From Brevundimonas subvibrioides (lineage in GTDB: Bacteria; Pseudomonadota; Alphaproteobacteria; Caulobacterales; Caulobacteraceae): 64,000 nt of DNA. The notes under the pieces were generated by a model. The model made no database searches. It had not been told where the DNA came from and was given only the letters and a program-made list of their open reading frames with translations. The position numbers and the translations under genes were made by a program. Shown one piece after another: positions 10,530 to 19,923 of this stretch. Location of the stretch: positions 1,984,001 to 2,048,000 of the forward strand of contig NZ_CP114542.1 in the NCBI RefSeq assembly GCF_027271155.1. Direction: 5' to 3'. Numbering within the stretch: the first letter of the stretch is position 1; each line of letters begins with the position of its first letter.

Positions 10530-11176
10530 AGCGCGGCGACCAGTGCGCCCGCCAGCCGACAGGTCTCGCCGCCGTCGGCGCGGTCATAGCGGGCCACGAC
10601 CCGGACATCGGTCCGGCCCGGACGGATGCGGATGACCGCCTCATGCCGCAGACCGAAGAAGGTCCCGGTGCGCTCGCCCCTGATCTGGAACAGGCTGGCG
10701 TCGGTGATACGGAACCCGGCCTGTTGCATGGCCCAGCCGGCCGCGCCTTCCGCGGACTGGGTCATGGGCGCGGACACGCCGGGGCAGGCAGTGCCGGGGC
10801 CCGCGGTGCCTGCGACACGCGGCGGATCGGCGGTATCGGTCGTGACGTCCAGCGGACCGACGGCCGCCATGGCCTGGACCCGCCAGAGAAACGCGCCCGC
10901 CCCACCAACGGCGACGACCAGCGTCGCCAGGGCGATCAGGCCCAGACGCGCGAAGCTCCGGAACGCGGCCGGAAGCGCGATCAGAGCGACGACGACCGCC
11001 AGCACGCTCAGGCCTGGACCGACCTTCAAGGCCAGGAGGTCGAGCCCGATGTCCACCGGGATCAAGCCGCTGGCCACCAGCAGCACCGCGACCAGCACCA
11101 CGAGGGGGCCGGCCAAAGTGGCAAGGACGGCGGCACGGACGGCCATCAGGCCGCGCACCGGACCTCGTCCGGCCAT
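10514..11176 (-). CDS. DUF1499-type membrane protein
   Basis: A 220-residue protein with three probable transmembrane segments in the first 110 residues (AAVLATLAGPLVVLVAVLLV, then two more). A soluble C-terminal domain resembles DUF1499: PLDVTTDTADPP, a lipocalin-like middle, and RIRPGRTDVRVVARYDRADG at the end. The function of this family is not known. It starts 3 nt after the stop of the acyl-CoA ligase gene upstream, so the two are probably one transcript. The 3' end overlaps the MBL hydrolase tail-to-tail. Confidence 0.75.
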   Translation of the reverse strand: MAGRGPVRGLMAVRAAVLATLAGPLVVLVAVLLVASGLIPVDIGLDLLALKVGPGLSVLAVVVALIALPAAFRSFARLGLIALATLVVAVGGAGAFLWRVQAMAAVGPLDVTTDTADPPRVAGTAGPGTACPGVSAPMTQSAEGAAGWAMQQAGFRITDASLFQIRGERTGTFFGLRHEAVIRIRPGRTDVRVVARYDRADGGETCRLAGALVAALQAGR

Positions 11177-11179
11177 GCC

Positions 11180-12826
11180 TCAGACCCGCGCCGGTTCGAC
11201 CGAGGTCGGCAGCCGATAATCCTTCAGCTGCTCGCGCAGGTTCTTCTTGTCGATCTTGCCGGTGGCCCCCAGCGGGATGTCGTCGACGAAGACGACATCG
11301 TCGGGCATCCACCATTTGGCGATCTTGCCGACGAGGAAATCCAGGTGCTCCTGCTTGTCCTGGGCCTCGCCGGGCTTCAGCTTGATGATCAGGACCGGCC
11401 GCTCGTCCCATTTCGGATGGGCGGCGCCGATCACGGCCGCCAGTTCGACCCTGGGATGGCCCACGGCGATGTTCTCGATCTCGATCGAGCTGATCCATTC
11501 GCCACCGGACTTGATCACGTCCTTGGCCCGGTCGGTGATCTGCATGAAGCCGTATTCGTCGATCGTCGAGACGTCGCCGGTGTCGAAGAAGCCCTCGTGG
11601 TCCAGGATGTCACCACCCTCGTCGCGGAAATAGGCGCGGGCGATGGTCGGGCCCTTGATCATCAGACGGCCGTAGGTCGTGCCGTCGTGCGGCATCTCCT
11701 GGCCGGCATAATTCTTCAGCTTCAGCTCGACGCCGAGGGGCGGGATCCCCTGTTTGATCCGCCACTTCATGCCCTCGTCGTATGGCAGGGCCTCAAGCTC
11801 GGGCGTCAGGATCGACATGGTGCCGATCGGCGAGGTCTCGGTCATGCCCCAGCCTTGCGCGACCTCGATGCCGAACTCGTCGTGGAAGGCGCGGATCAGG
11901 CTCTCCGGGACCGCCGAGCCGCCGATCAGCACCCGCTTGACCGTCGGGATCGTCAGCTTGTGCTCGCGCAGGTGGGCCAGCAGACCCTGCCAGACGGTGG
12001 GCACGGCGGCCGAGAAGGTCACGCCTTCCGATACGATCAGCTCATAGATGGAGGCACCGTCCATCCTGGCCCCCGGCATGACCAGCTTGGCCCCCGACGC
12101 CGGTCCCGCGAAGGCGATGCCCCAGGCATTGGCGTGGAACATCGGCACGACCGGCAGGATGACTTCCTTCGGCGACGGCCCCAGCACCGTGGACTGCATG
12201 CCCAGCAGGGTGTGGATGAAGTTCGACCGGTGCGAATACAGCACCCCTTTCGGGTTTCCCGTCGTCCCCGAGGTGTAGCAGAGTCCGCAGGCGGTCTGCT
12301 CGTCGAAATCGCCCCAGACGCAGTCCTGCGACACGCCCGCCAGAATGGCCTCATAGCATTCCGCCCGGGGCAGCTTCGTCGCCGGCATATGGAACGCGTC
12401 GGTCAGCACCACGACCCGCTCGACGCAGGGGCAATGCGGCAGGATCGCCTCCAGCAGCGGCACGAACGTCAGATCGACGAAGATGATCCGGTCGCCGGCG
12501 TGGTTGATGATGTAGATCAGTTGCTCGGGAAACAGGCGCGGGTTCAGCGTATGGCACACCGCTCCGATCCCCATGATGCCGTACCAGGCCTCGATGTGGT
12601 TGCCGGTGTTCCAGGCCAGGGTCGCGACCCGGTCGCCGACCTTGATGCCCCACTCCTTGAGGACGTTGGACACCTGCTTGGCCCGACCATGGATATCGCC
12701 ATAGGTCGTCCGCACGACCGGCCCCTCCACCGAGCGGGTCACCACCTGGCGATGGCTGTGCCAGTTCTTCGAGTGGTCAAGGATCCGGTCGACCGTCAGC
12801 GGCCAGTCCTGCATCAATCCCAGCAT
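11180..12826 (-). CDS. Fatty-acid/3-methylthiopropionate-type acyl-CoA ligase
   Basis: A 548-residue ATP-dependent acyl-CoA synthetase of the ANL superfamily. The AMP-binding P-loop YTSGTTGNPKGVLYSHRS lies near residue 187 and the second motif GWGMTETSP near 318. The C-terminal signature DRAKDVIKSGGEWIS follows, and the catalytic lysine is in GATGKIDKKNLREQ near the end. Overall the protein looks most like the medium/long-chain group that includes AlkK and DmdB. The true substrate cannot be read from sequence. It precedes the DUF1499 gene by 3 nt. The start is the first ATG after the intergenic region, and no shorter start keeps the N-terminal domain (DWPLTVDRILDH). Confidence 0.88.
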   Translation of the reverse strand: MLGLMQDWPLTVDRILDHSKNWHSHRQVVTRSVEGPVVRTTYGDIHGRAKQVSNVLKEWGIKVGDRVATLAWNTGNHIEAWYGIMGIGAVCHTLNPRLFPEQLIYIINHAGDRIIFVDLTFVPLLEAILPHCPCVERVVVLTDAFHMPATKLPRAECYEAILAGVSQDCVWGDFDEQTACGLCYTSGTTGNPKGVLYSHRSNFIHTLLGMQSTVLGPSPKEVILPVVPMFHANAWGIAFAGPASGAKLVMPGARMDGASIYELIVSEGVTFSAAVPTVWQGLLAHLREHKLTIPTVKRVLIGGSAVPESLIRAFHDEFGIEVAQGWGMTETSPIGTMSILTPELEALPYDEGMKWRIKQGIPPLGVELKLKNYAGQEMPHDGTTYGRLMIKGPTIARAYFRDEGGDILDHEGFFDTGDVSTIDEYGFMQITDRAKDVIKSGGEWISSIEIENIAVGHPRVELAAVIGAAHPKWDERPVLIIKLKPGEAQDKQEHLDFLVGKIAKWWMPDDVVFVDDIPLGATGKIDKKNLREQLKDYRLPTSVEPARV

Positions 12827-13131
12827 CGCATTCCCTTATATGCCCCGGCTGCATGCGAGGCTTGGCTCAAGCTAGCCGAGGTGACCGTCGTTAAGCAACG
12901 TGACTCAAGGGCAGTCCGGTCCCTGCGCACGTCCGGCCATTATGGATCCTGCGGTTCCGGCGTTTTCTGCGGACCTGTCCCTTCGGGACCCCGAGGTTTT
13001 CGACACGCGGCCGGCAAGCGTTGCGACCGTCGCCCTTGCCATCTTCCTCACCGCACTCGCAGAAGGCTTCGCCACCGACCGCCGCTGATCTACTTCTTCC
13101 GCTGAGCCGTGGCGGGCGGTAAGGGCCCTCC
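12827..13131. other. 305-bp divergent intergenic region
   Basis: This region separates the divergent acyl-CoA ligase and uridine kinase genes and should hold both promoters. I see no convincing paired -35/-10 boxes. The only coding candidate is the short plus-strand frame listed at 12942-13088. Confidence 0.6.
12942..13088 (+). CDS. Possible small membrane-associated protein
   Basis: A 48-residue frame opening MDPAVPAFSADLSLRDP, with one short hydrophobic stretch (SVATVALAIFLTALAEG) near the end. No ribosome site precedes the ATG, and a GTG 42 bases upstream in frame is no better. Third-position GC is high, as in neighbours, which mildly supports coding. It could equally be an open frame by chance in GC-rich DNA. 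No family recognised. Confidence 0.3.
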   Translation: MDPAVPAFSADLSLRDPEVFDTRPASVATVALAIFLTALAEGFATDRR

Positions 13132-13785
13132 ATGAGCATTCTCATCGCGATTACCGGCGGCTCGGGCTCGGGCAAGTCGACGCTGGCCGAAACCGTCGCC
13201 TCCGTCCTGCCGCCCGGCACAGCCGTGCTGATGCGCGAGGACTCCTACTACCGCGACGCCGCCTCCCTGCCCGGCTTCGACGCAGCGACCTTCGACTTCG
13301 ACGACGTCGCCGCCCGCGACCACGATCTGCTGTACGAGGACCTGTGCCGACTGAAGGCGGGCAAACCCGTCACCGCGCCGGTCTATTCCTTCATCCACCA
13401 CGGACGCGAGCCTGACGGCGAGGTGATTCCGGTCGCGCCCGTCGTGATCGTGGAGGGGACCCACGTTCTGTGCACGCCGGCCGTAGCGGACCTGTTCGAC
13501 ATCCGCGTGTTCGTCGATACACCGTCCGACATCCGGTTCATCCGTCGGCTGCTGCGCGATCAGGCCGAGCGAGGCCGCACATCGGCTTCGGTCATCGACC
13601 AGTACCTCAGGACGGTACGCCCGGGTCACGAGCGCCTGACAGAGCCCTCGCGCACGCGGGCCGATTTCGTCATCGCCGATGCCACGGCCGCGGTCCGGCT
13701 GGACGATCCGCAGGTTATCGTGCGCCTGGCCGCCCCCCTGCTGGCGCACCCCCTGCTGGCCCCCCTCCTGGTGCCGCAGACCTGA
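13132..13785 (+). CDS. udk: Uridine kinase
   Basis: A 217-residue P-loop kinase phosphorylating uridine/cytidine in pyrimidine salvage. The Walker A motif GGSGSGKST spans residues 9-17. The REDSYYRD segment near residue 36 matches the uridine-binding/lid region of Udk, and VVIVEGTHVL near 104 is the Walker B-like strand found in uridine kinases. The LRDQAERGRT segment supplies the arginine-rich lid. Length is typical (about 210). Related phosphoribulokinases share the P-loop but lack this spacing. The regulator at 13837 follows in the same direction after 51 bp. Confidence 0.85.
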   Translation: MSILIAITGGSGSGKSTLAETVASVLPPGTAVLMREDSYYRDAASLPGFDAATFDFDDVAARDHDLLYEDLCRLKAGKPVTAPVYSFIHHGREPDGEVIPVAPVVIVEGTHVLCTPAVADLFDIRVFVDTPSDIRFIRRLLRDQAERGRTSASVIDQYLRTVRPGHERLTEPSRTRADFVIADATAAVRLDDPQVIVRLAAPLLAHPLLAPLLVPQT

Positions 13786-13836
13786 CGATGTCGTCTGACT
13801 TTCCGAAGCGCAGCCATGTGGGCTAAGGGCGACAGG

Positions 13837-14466
13837 ATGCACTCTCACAACGTCCAGGCCAACGTCCTCGAAGCGGACGACCAGCGTCGTCAGGCGATCG
13901 TTCGCGAAGCGCGCCACCAGTTCATGGCCAACGGCTATGCGGCCACGAGGATCGAACCTGTCGCGCGGGCGGCGACTGTATCGACGGCGACCCTGTACGC
14001 CTATTTCCCCTCGAAGCAGCACCTGTTCACGGCGGTCATAGCGGACGCCTCGGCCGACTTCTCGGCCCAGATGGACCGCGTCCGCGTCACGGATGGCACG
14101 GCGCGCGACCTGCTGATCCTTTTCGCCACCGCCTATGCGGACTTCATGGGCGATCCATTCGTGCGAGCCGTTTTCCGTCTTGTGATGGCGGAGCGGCCCC
14201 GCTTCCGCGACATGGCCCAGTGCTTCTTCGACAAGGGACGCAGCGATTTCGGCCGCCCCCTCATGGCTGCCCTGTCGCGCCTGTCCGAACGCGGCGAACT
14301 CAAGATCGACAAGCCATCCTGGGCCGCCGGCCAGTTGATGGGCATGGTCGAACACCCGGTGTTCTTCATGCCTCTGGTCACCGGGGACGAGGTTCGGGCG
14401 ACCCGATCCAATGCGCAGATCGCGGAAGACGCCGTGGAAACGTTCCTGGCCCGCTACGGTGCCTGA
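13837..14466 (+). CDS. TetR/AcrR-family transcriptional regulator
   Basis: A 209-residue regulator. The N-terminal TetR helix-turn-helix is clear: AIVREARHQFMANGYAATRI, then VSTATLYAYFPSKQHLFTAV, around residues 20-65. The C-terminal part (about 75-205) is a ligand-binding helical domain. I prefer the ATG at 13837 because GGGCGACAGG lies directly upstream; an in-frame ATG at 13816 has no such site. The ligand is unknown; neither neighbour is an efflux gene, so the target may lie elsewhere. The 3' end faces pdxH with 2 bp between stops. Confidence 0.85.
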   Translation: MHSHNVQANVLEADDQRRQAIVREARHQFMANGYAATRIEPVARAATVSTATLYAYFPSKQHLFTAVIADASADFSAQMDRVRVTDGTARDLLILFATAYADFMGDPFVRAVFRLVMAERPRFRDMAQCFFDKGRSDFGRPLMAALSRLSERGELKIDKPSWAAGQLMGMVEHPVFFMPLVTGDEVRATRSNAQIAEDAVETFLARYGA

Positions 14467-14468
14467 AT

Positions 14469-15149
14469 TCAGGGTTGAAGCCGGGCGCGCGTCCAGCCCT
14501 CGCCGGCACGGGTGAATCGCAGGCGGTCGTGCAGACGAAATGGCCGGTCCCTCCAGAACTCGACGACATCCGGCACCACCCGCCATCCCGACCAGTGCCC
14601 GGGACGGGGCACGTCCCTGCCCTCGAACCGCGCCGTCTCGCGCGCGACCGCGGCTTCCAGGTCGGATCGCCCGGCCAGTGGCCGTGACTGGTCCGAAGCC
14701 CAGGCTCCGATCCGGCTTTCACGCGCCCGGCTGGCGAAATAGGCATCGGCCTCCTCGGGACTGACCGGCTCCACCGCGCCGCGCACCCGGATCTGACGCC
14801 GCAGCGACTTCCAGTGAAACAGCAGCGCTGCACGCGGCCGGTCCTGCAGCTGCAGCTGCAGACCCTTTGCGCTCTCGCGATTGGAATAGAAGGTCAGTCC
14901 CCGCGCATCGACGTCCTTGAGCAAGACCATCCGGCTGTCCGGCGCGCCGTCGGCATCCACCGTCGACAGGCCCATGGCATTGGGGTCGTTCGGCTCATGC
15001 GCCCGGGCCTGGGCCAGCCAGTCGATCATCAGCCCGATCGGTTCTGTCCGATCGAAGATCGTCTCGTCTCCGTTGGCCGCAAGGGCAGCAGCATAGTCGC
15101 GGGCATACTCCTCGCGGGACGGGCTGGGCGGGATCACGGCGCTGGTCAT
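14469..15149 (-). CDS. pdxH: Pyridoxamine 5'-phosphate oxidase
   Basis: A 226-residue FMN enzyme that oxidises pyridoxine/pyridoxamine phosphate to pyridoxal 5'-phosphate. Family landmarks are [57 protein letters not shown] and the C-terminal RLHDRLRF with the WTRARLQP end. The ATG at 15149 gives the usual length; an upstream extension in the same frame adds unrelated sequence. It is divergent from the DnaJ-like gene, whose start is 76 bp away, so promoters must be packed in that gap. Function is confident. Confidence 0.95.
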   Translation of the reverse strand: MTSAVIPPSPSREEYARDYAAALAANGDETIFDRTEPIGLMIDWLAQARAHEPNDPNAMGLSTVDADGAPDSRMVLLKDVDARGLTFYSNRESAKGLQLQLQDRPRAALLFHWKSLRRQIRVRGAVEPVSPEEADAYFASRARESRIGAWASDQSRPLAGRSDLEAAVARETARFEGRDVPRPGHWSGWRVVPDVVEFWRDRPFRLHDRLRFTRAGEGWTRARLQP

Positions 15150-15225
15150 GAGATCGATATAGCAAGCACCGCCGGCCTCCGCACGGTTAACCCGTCCTTG
15201 ACCATGCTGCGGGCCTATTCGTCGC

Positions 15226-15945
15226 ATGATCCCGTCCGACCAGACCCTGAACGAAGCCTTCGCCGTCCTCGGGCTTCACGGCCCGACCGACCAGGCCGAG
15301 GTGGCACGCGCCTTCCGCCTGGCCGTCAAGGGGGCTCGACCCGACCTGCCCGGCGGGGATGCGGACCGTTTTCGCCGTGTCATCGCCGCCTATCGCCTGA
15401 TCCAGGGGCGGGGGGGCGGGCATCCCGCTCTCGCCGCTCCGACAACGCGTCCTGCCGCCCTGCCGGTCGTCGGGCTGACACCGCTTCAGGCCATACAGGG
15501 CGGCGATACAACCGTCCGCCTCGGCATGCGATCTTTGCGGGTGCACGCGCCGGCGGGGATGCGTACCGGCGAACATCTTCGACTGAGAAATGGCGCCGAC
15601 GACGGGTCTGACCTGTATCTTCCCGTCCTGATCCGTCCGGGCGATGGTCTCGCCGTCCTGGGCGACGATCTGCACATGCGCTGGGGGGCCGCACCGCGCG
15701 TGCTGGCCGACGGAGGCCGCCTCGAGATCGAGACCCACGTCGGGACACGCTCCGCCTGGCTGACCCCCGGCCTGCAAGCGCCCGTCCGCCTGCGCCTGCG
15801 CGATCTCGGCCTGCCCGCGCGCGGCTCGCACAGGACCGGACACCTGTTCGTCACCCTGTTCGCCAGCGAGGTCGCACCCTCGGCCGCCGAAGACATGCTG
15901 GCCCGCTTCACCCGGGTCTGGACGCCGGACCGTTTGGCAGCCTAA
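15226..15945 (+). CDS. Short DnaJ-like protein with altered HPD motif
   Basis: A 239-residue protein with an N-terminal J-like domain (about 8-60: [20 protein letters not shown]) joined to a DnaJ C-terminal substrate-binding domain (from about 85: [16 protein letters not shown], then [14 protein letters not shown]). The G/F region and zinc-finger domain are missing, as in CbpA-type proteins. The invariant HPD tripeptide that stimulates DnaK reads RPD at residues 38-40, so DnaK activation may be weakened or lost. The ATG at 15226 is 76 bp from divergent pdxH. aroC follows 10 bp downstream and is probably cotranscribed. Confidence 0.8.
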   Translation: MIPSDQTLNEAFAVLGLHGPTDQAEVARAFRLAVKGARPDLPGGDADRFRRVIAAYRLIQGRGGGHPALAAPTTRPAALPVVGLTPLQAIQGGDTTVRLGMRSLRVHAPAGMRTGEHLRLRNGADDGSDLYLPVLIRPGDGLAVLGDDLHMRWGAAPRVLADGGRLEIETHVGTRSAWLTPGLQAPVRLRLRDLGLPARGSHRTGHLFVTLFASEVAPSAAEDMLARFTRVWTPDRLAA

Positions 15946-15955
15946 TCGCGGGATC

Positions 15956-17071
15956 ATGTCCCACAACACCTTCGGCCATCTGTTTCGCGTGACGACCTGG
16001 GGCGAAAGCCATGGGCCGGCGATCGGCTGCGTCGTTGACGGCTGTCCGCCCCGGATTCCCCTGACAGAGGCCGATCTACAGCCCTGGCTGGACAGACGAA
16101 AACCCGGTGGCAGCCGCTTCGTCACGCAGAGGAAGGAAAGCGATACCGCCCGCATCCTGTCCGGGGTTTTCGACGACGGGGACGGGCCCGTGACCACCGG
16201 CGCGCCGATCGCCATCCATATCGACAATGAGGATGCGCGGTCGAAAGACTATGGCGAGATCGCCCGCGCCTTCCGGCCCGGCCACGCCGACATGACCTAT
16301 CAGGCCAAATACGGCGTGCGGGACCATCGCGGCGGCGGACGGTCCTCGGCGCGCGAGACCGCCAGCCGGGTCGCCGCCGGGGCCGTCGCCCGCCGCATAC
16401 TGGGCAACGGCGTCGTCATCCGGGCCGGTATCGTCCAGCTGGGTCCGCACAGGATCGCGCCGGACGCCGTTGATTTTTCCGTCGTCCATGACAATCCGCT
16501 GTTCGCCGCCTCCGCCGGGGTCGTGCCCGCGTGGGAAGCCTGGCTGGATGGCGTGCGCAAGGCGGGCTCGTCCACCGGTGCCGTAGTCGCTCTGGAGGTC
16601 ACCGGCATCCCCGCCGGCTGGGGCGCGCCGCTTTACGGCAAGCTGGACGCCGAACTGGCCGCTGCCATGATGTCGATCAACGCCGTCAAGGGCGTCGAGA
16701 TCGGGGCCGGCTTCGCCTCGGCAGAACTGTCGGGAGAGGACAATGCCGACGAGATGCGGATTGGTCCGGACGGCGGCATCGTCTTCCAGTCGAACCAGGC
16801 CGGTGGCGTCCTCGGCGGCATCTCGACCGGCCAGCCCCTGACCGCCCGCATCGCCTTCAAGCCGACATCCTCGATCCTGACCCCGCGTCAGACCGTCACC
16901 CGCGATGGCACCGAGACCGACCTGCGCACGGTCGGTCGCCACGACCCCTGCGTCGCCCTGCGCGGTGTTCCGGTGGTCGAGGCCATGGCCGCCTGCGTGC
17001 TGGCCGACGCCATGTTGAGACACCGGGCGCAGGTCGGTCAGGTCACAAACCGTTCATCCTGTTCGGATTAG
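15956..17071 (+). CDS. aroC: Chorismate synthase
   Basis: A 371-residue enzyme converting 5-enolpyruvylshikimate-3-phosphate to chorismate with reduced FMN, the last common step of aromatic amino-acid synthesis. Signatures seen are [11 protein letters not shown] near residue 14, [14 protein letters not shown] near 107, and [18 protein letters not shown] near 128. The later FMN-binding segment [15 protein letters not shown] is present, as is [17 protein letters not shown] near the end. Length and motifs are normal. The genes for two earlier steps, aroB and aroK, lie together at 61306-62975. Confidence 0.96.
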   Translation: MSHNTFGHLFRVTTWGESHGPAIGCVVDGCPPRIPLTEADLQPWLDRRKPGGSRFVTQRKESDTARILSGVFDDGDGPVTTGAPIAIHIDNEDARSKDYGEIARAFRPGHADMTYQAKYGVRDHRGGGRSSARETASRVAAGAVARRILGNGVVIRAGIVQLGPHRIAPDAVDFSVVHDNPLFAASAGVVPAWEAWLDGVRKAGSSTGAVVALEVTGIPAGWGAPLYGKLDAELAAAMMSINAVKGVEIGAGFASAELSGEDNADEMRIGPDGGIVFQSNQAGGVLGGISTGQPLTARIAFKPTSSILTPRQTVTRDGTETDLRTVGRHDPCVALRGVPVVEAMAACVLADAMLRHRAQVGQVTNRSSCSD

Positions 17072-17080
17072 GAGCGGACC

Positions 17081-17353
17081 ATGTCCCAGACTTTCAGACG
17101 CACCATAGCCCTGTCGATCGTCCTCGCGGGCGCAATGATGCTCCAGGGCTGCCTGGTGGGGGCCGTGGTCGGCACGGCGGGTGCGGTGGTCGGCGGCGCG
17201 GCCAAGGTCACGGGTGCCGTGGTCGGTGCCGGCGTGGATTCCGTAACCACCTCCGACGAGGAAACCCGCGCCCGCCGCGCGGGCGAGCAGCGCGACTACG
17301 AGCGCGAGCAACGCCGATGCGAGCAGCGCCGCGCCAACGGCCAACGCTGTTAG
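17081..17353 (+). CDS. Small NF038104-like lipoprotein
   Basis: A 90-residue predicted lipoprotein. A signal peptide ends in the lipobox LQGC (cysteine near residue 24). A glycine/valine/alanine-rich stretch follows (GAVVGTAGAVVGGAAKVTG), like a glycine zipper. The tail is highly charged with repeated arginine/glutamate (ERRCEQRRANGQRC in its last part) and has two cysteines. GGAG precedes the ATG. The gene lies 9 bp after aroC in the same direction. The family is found in many proteobacteria without known function; outer- or inner-membrane attachment is likely. Confidence 0.8.
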   Translation: MSQTFRRTIALSIVLAGAMMLQGCLVGAVVGTAGAVVGGAAKVTGAVVGAGVDSVTTSDEETRARRAGEQRDYEREQRRCEQRRANGQRC

Positions 17354-17469
17354 TCCACGTGGGCCGTCGGGATCGACATGAACCGACGCTCAAGCAACGG
17401 GCCTGACGGATCGCCTCGTAACTGCCCGAGGTCACAAGACCACGGGCACGCCAGTCAGGCGCATTCAGC

Positions 17470-18237
17470 CTATGGCTTGCGCAGGACCACGTACATGCCG
17501 GTTGCGAAGTAGGGCTCCAGCCCCGGGATCTTCGAGATCAGGGCAAAGGCGTCCATGATCCGCTGTTTAAGCCCGCCCTCAGTCGGATTGACGCGCACGC
17601 TTTCAACGACAAGGCCCGATCTAAGGAAGGCGCGGCGAAAGTCTTTTGGCTTCAGTGCGTTGAAACCGCATTCGATAAGGGTCGTGACGTTCTCGCCATT
17701 GGCCTTGTTGTAGGCCGCGATCACGCGCTTGCGGCCCGCAATCAGATGCAGCCAGGGCAGGCGCACCCTCGCACGCAGTTCGCCGTGGTCGCCGAATGGG
17801 CTGTGATACATCGGGGAGAAGCCGATATAGGCTCTGCCGCCCGGGCGCAGCAGGCGACGGAACGAGTGCAGCACACTATCGATATCGGCAATATGCTCGA
17901 AGGTGTTCTGCGAGACGATGACATCGAAACGCGACTCACCGGCCATCTCATTGGTTGGCGTGGAGTCGAATCTGGCGTTGGTCAGCTGGGGGAAGCGCTG
18001 GGCCAGCTTCTTTGTGCCCCACTCCACGCGCGGTTCCCAGGTATCGATACCCAGAACGCTTTTGGCACCGGCCAGGGCAATATCGGCGGTCAGGAAGCCG
18101 AGGCCGGAGCCGACCTCCATCACATCGAGTCCGGTGAAGTCCGGCTTCACGCCCAGGCGCCGCCACAGATTGCTGGTTTCTGACAGGCCGACTTCGAACG
18201 CCTCGTCGACGTCGAAGTTCTGGTGGTCTTGAAGCAT
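17470..18237 (-). CDS. Class I SAM-dependent methyltransferase
   Basis: A 255-residue methyltransferase. The SAM-binding motif VMEVGSGLGFLTADIALAGA is near the N-terminus. The acidic motif II residue is in VLGIDTW, FDVIVSQNTFEHIADI forms motif IV, and LLRPGGRAYIGFSP forms motif VI. I choose the ATG at 18237 because AGGGA sits 6 nt upstream; an in-frame ATG at 18270 has no such site. Third-position GC is lower than in neighbours, and no sugar or lipid pathway gene is adjacent, so the substrate is unknown. It could have been acquired by transfer. Confidence 0.82.
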   Translation of the reverse strand: MLQDHQNFDVDEAFEVGLSETSNLWRRLGVKPDFTGLDVMEVGSGLGFLTADIALAGAKSVLGIDTWEPRVEWGTKKLAQRFPQLTNARFDSTPTNEMAGESRFDVIVSQNTFEHIADIDSVLHSFRRLLRPGGRAYIGFSPMYHSPFGDHGELRARVRLPWLHLIAGRKRVIAAYNKANGENVTTLIECGFNALKPKDFRRAFLRSGLVVESVRVNPTEGGLKQRIMDAFALISKIPGLEPYFATGMYVVLRKP

Positions 18238-18369
18238 GGGCTTTCCCTTTTCGGGAGCCTTGTAGGTCATGATTGCTTGCCAGATCGCTGGCAGACATCG
18301 TTTTCATCCGGTTACCCCGGGGCGGGCACCGGTCCTGTCCGTCTGAAGCAGCCCTGAGGTCACGTCCGG

Positions 18370-19005
18370 TCAACGAACCCCGATGTATTTGTGGGTCTGG
18401 ACGCTGAGGCGCCATTTCGGATGGCGCAGGCAGTAGTCCAGGGCCGCCGCCGTATTGGCCGCCTGATCGGGTCCGTCCATCGGCTGCAGCCAGAAGCGCT
18501 CGAACTCCAGGTCCTCGAACCGGTCCGGCATTGCCAACGGCTGAGGATAGACCAGTTTCAACTCGGCCCCTGAAATCTGCACCACCGGGGCCGCAGCCTT
18601 CGGGCTGACGCAGACCCAGTCGATCCCCTCTGGCACCGGCAGGGTGCCGTTTGTCTCGACCGCAATGTCAAAGCCCCTGGCGTGAAGGGCGGCGATCAGG
18701 GGGGGGTCCAGCTGTAGCAGGGGTTCGCCCCCGGTACAGACGATCAGCTTCGGGTCGCCCGCCCGGCCGATCCACAGGGAAACGATGTGGTCGGCAAGTC
18801 GGCCTGCATCGGCGAACCGGCCGCCGCCATCGCCGTCTGTGCCGACGAAGTCGGTGTCGCAGAAGCTGCAGACGGCCGTGGCCCGGTCCTGTTCGCGCCC
18901 GCTCCACAGATTGCAGCCGGCGAAGCGCAGGAAGACCGCCGGGCGCCCCGCCTGGCCGCCCTCCCCCTGCACCGTCAGGAAGGTTTCCTTGACCGCATAG
19001 GTCAT
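18370..19005 (-). CDS. queE: 7-carboxy-7-deazaguanine synthase
   Basis: A 211-residue radical-SAM enzyme making 7-carboxy-7-deazaguanine in queuosine biosynthesis. The first cluster cysteine is in [10 protein letters not shown], with the other two in VCSFCDTDF 15 and 18 residues later: a CX14CX2C cluster motif instead of the standard CX3CX2C, a variant known in some QueE proteins. Further landmarks are the opening [15 protein letters not shown] and [10 protein letters not shown]. The ATG overlaps the queC stop by ATGA (19002-19005), so the two are translationally coupled. The gene is complete. Confidence 0.93.
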   Translation of the reverse strand: MTYAVKETFLTVQGEGGQAGRPAVFLRFAGCNLWSGREQDRATAVCSFCDTDFVGTDGDGGGRFADAGRLADHIVSLWIGRAGDPKLIVCTGGEPLLQLDPPLIAALHARGFDIAVETNGTLPVPEGIDWVCVSPKAAAPVVQISGAELKLVYPQPLAMPDRFEDLEFERFWLQPMDGPDQAANTAAALDYCLRHPKWRLSVQTHKYIGVR

Positions 19006-19718
19006 TGTCCGGCGCCCCATCCGTCCCAGCCCGCCGCCCGGAGCTCGCAGGCCGGGCAGGTGCCGCAACCGTAGCCCCAGGCGTGCCGATGGCTGCGGTC
19101 ACCCCGGTAGCAGGTGTGACTGTCCTCCACGATCAGCTCGACCAGGGCGGTGCCGCCGATCTCGTCCGCCAGTGCCCAGGTCTGCGCCTTGGTCAGCCAC
19201 ATCAGGGGCGTCTGGACCGGCACGCGCCGGTCAAGCCCCAGCGATAGCGCCCGCTCCATCGCGTCCAGGGTTTCGCGTCGGCAATCGGGATAGCCGGAGA
19301 AGTCCGTCTCGCACATGCCGCCGACCAGCACCTCCAGCCCGCGTCGGTCCGCGAGCGCCGCTGCCGCCGTCAGGAAGATCAGGTTTCGCCCCGGCACGAA
19401 GGTCGTCGGCAGGCCGCGCGCGCCCACCTCGATCGCCCGGTCGGTCGTCATCGCCGTCTCGCCGATGGCCCCGAAGCCGGTCAGGTCCACGACGTGGTCC
19501 GGCCCCAGCCGCGCGGCCAGGTCCGGCAGAACGCCGGGCATTCCCTCGCGCACCTTCAGCCGCGCCGCCATCTCGACCGCATGACGCTGGCCATAGTCGA
19601 AACCCACGGTCTCGACCCGCCCGAACCGCTCCAGCGCCCAGGCCAGACAGGTCGCGCTGTCCTGACCGCCGGAGAACAGGACGAGGGCAGACGATGCTTT
19701 GGGTAGGGTTTCGGTCAT
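19002..19718 (-). CDS. queC: 7-cyano-7-deazaguanine (preQ0) synthase
   Basis: A 238-residue ATP-dependent enzyme turning 7-carboxy-7-deazaguanine into preQ0. It has the PP-loop pyrophosphatase motif [16 protein letters not shown] near residue 12, the [15 protein letters not shown] segment, and the C-terminal zinc cysteines in [13 protein letters not shown] plus the upstream cysteine in HTCYRGDR. The ATG at 19718 gives the usual length; sequence upstream in frame is not conserved. It is followed by queE with a 4-bp overlap. On the other side the hybrid histidine kinase gene is divergent. Confidence 0.94.
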   Translation of the reverse strand: MTETLPKASSALVLFSGGQDSATCLAWALERFGRVETVGFDYGQRHAVEMAARLKVREGMPGVLPDLAARLGPDHVVDLTGFGAIGETAMTTDRAIEVGARGLPTTFVPGRNLIFLTAAAALADRRGLEVLVGGMCETDFSGYPDCRRETLDAMERALSLGLDRRVPVQTPLMWLTKAQTWALADEIGGTALVELIVEDSHTCYRGDRSHRHAWGYGCGTCPACELRAAGWDGWGAGQ

Positions 19719-19923
19719 GACGGCCCTGCGGTCGGCCGACTGGCCGCGCGCATCGAACAAAGGGATGGAAATCGGGAAGCTTGGACCCGGCCCTTACACC
19801 ACCGTGCGCGCGCCCGCAAAAACCTCGCCAATCCAGGCCGGAATGCGGCGGCGCGTCACAGTTAACGATTCCGAAGAGGCTTATCCCCTAATCATCCACC
19901 GACAAGACGGAGTGACGGCCAGT

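Noticed and set aside
10253..13105. 950-codon plus-strand frame across the acyl-CoA ligase and DUF1499 genes
   Set aside because: It runs opposite genes with clear motifs and crosses their boundary, so it is a mirror frame of GC-rich DNA.
13816..13836. Longer start for the TetR gene
   Set aside because: The ATG at 13816 lacks a ribosome site, while 13837 has GGGCGACAGG directly upstream.
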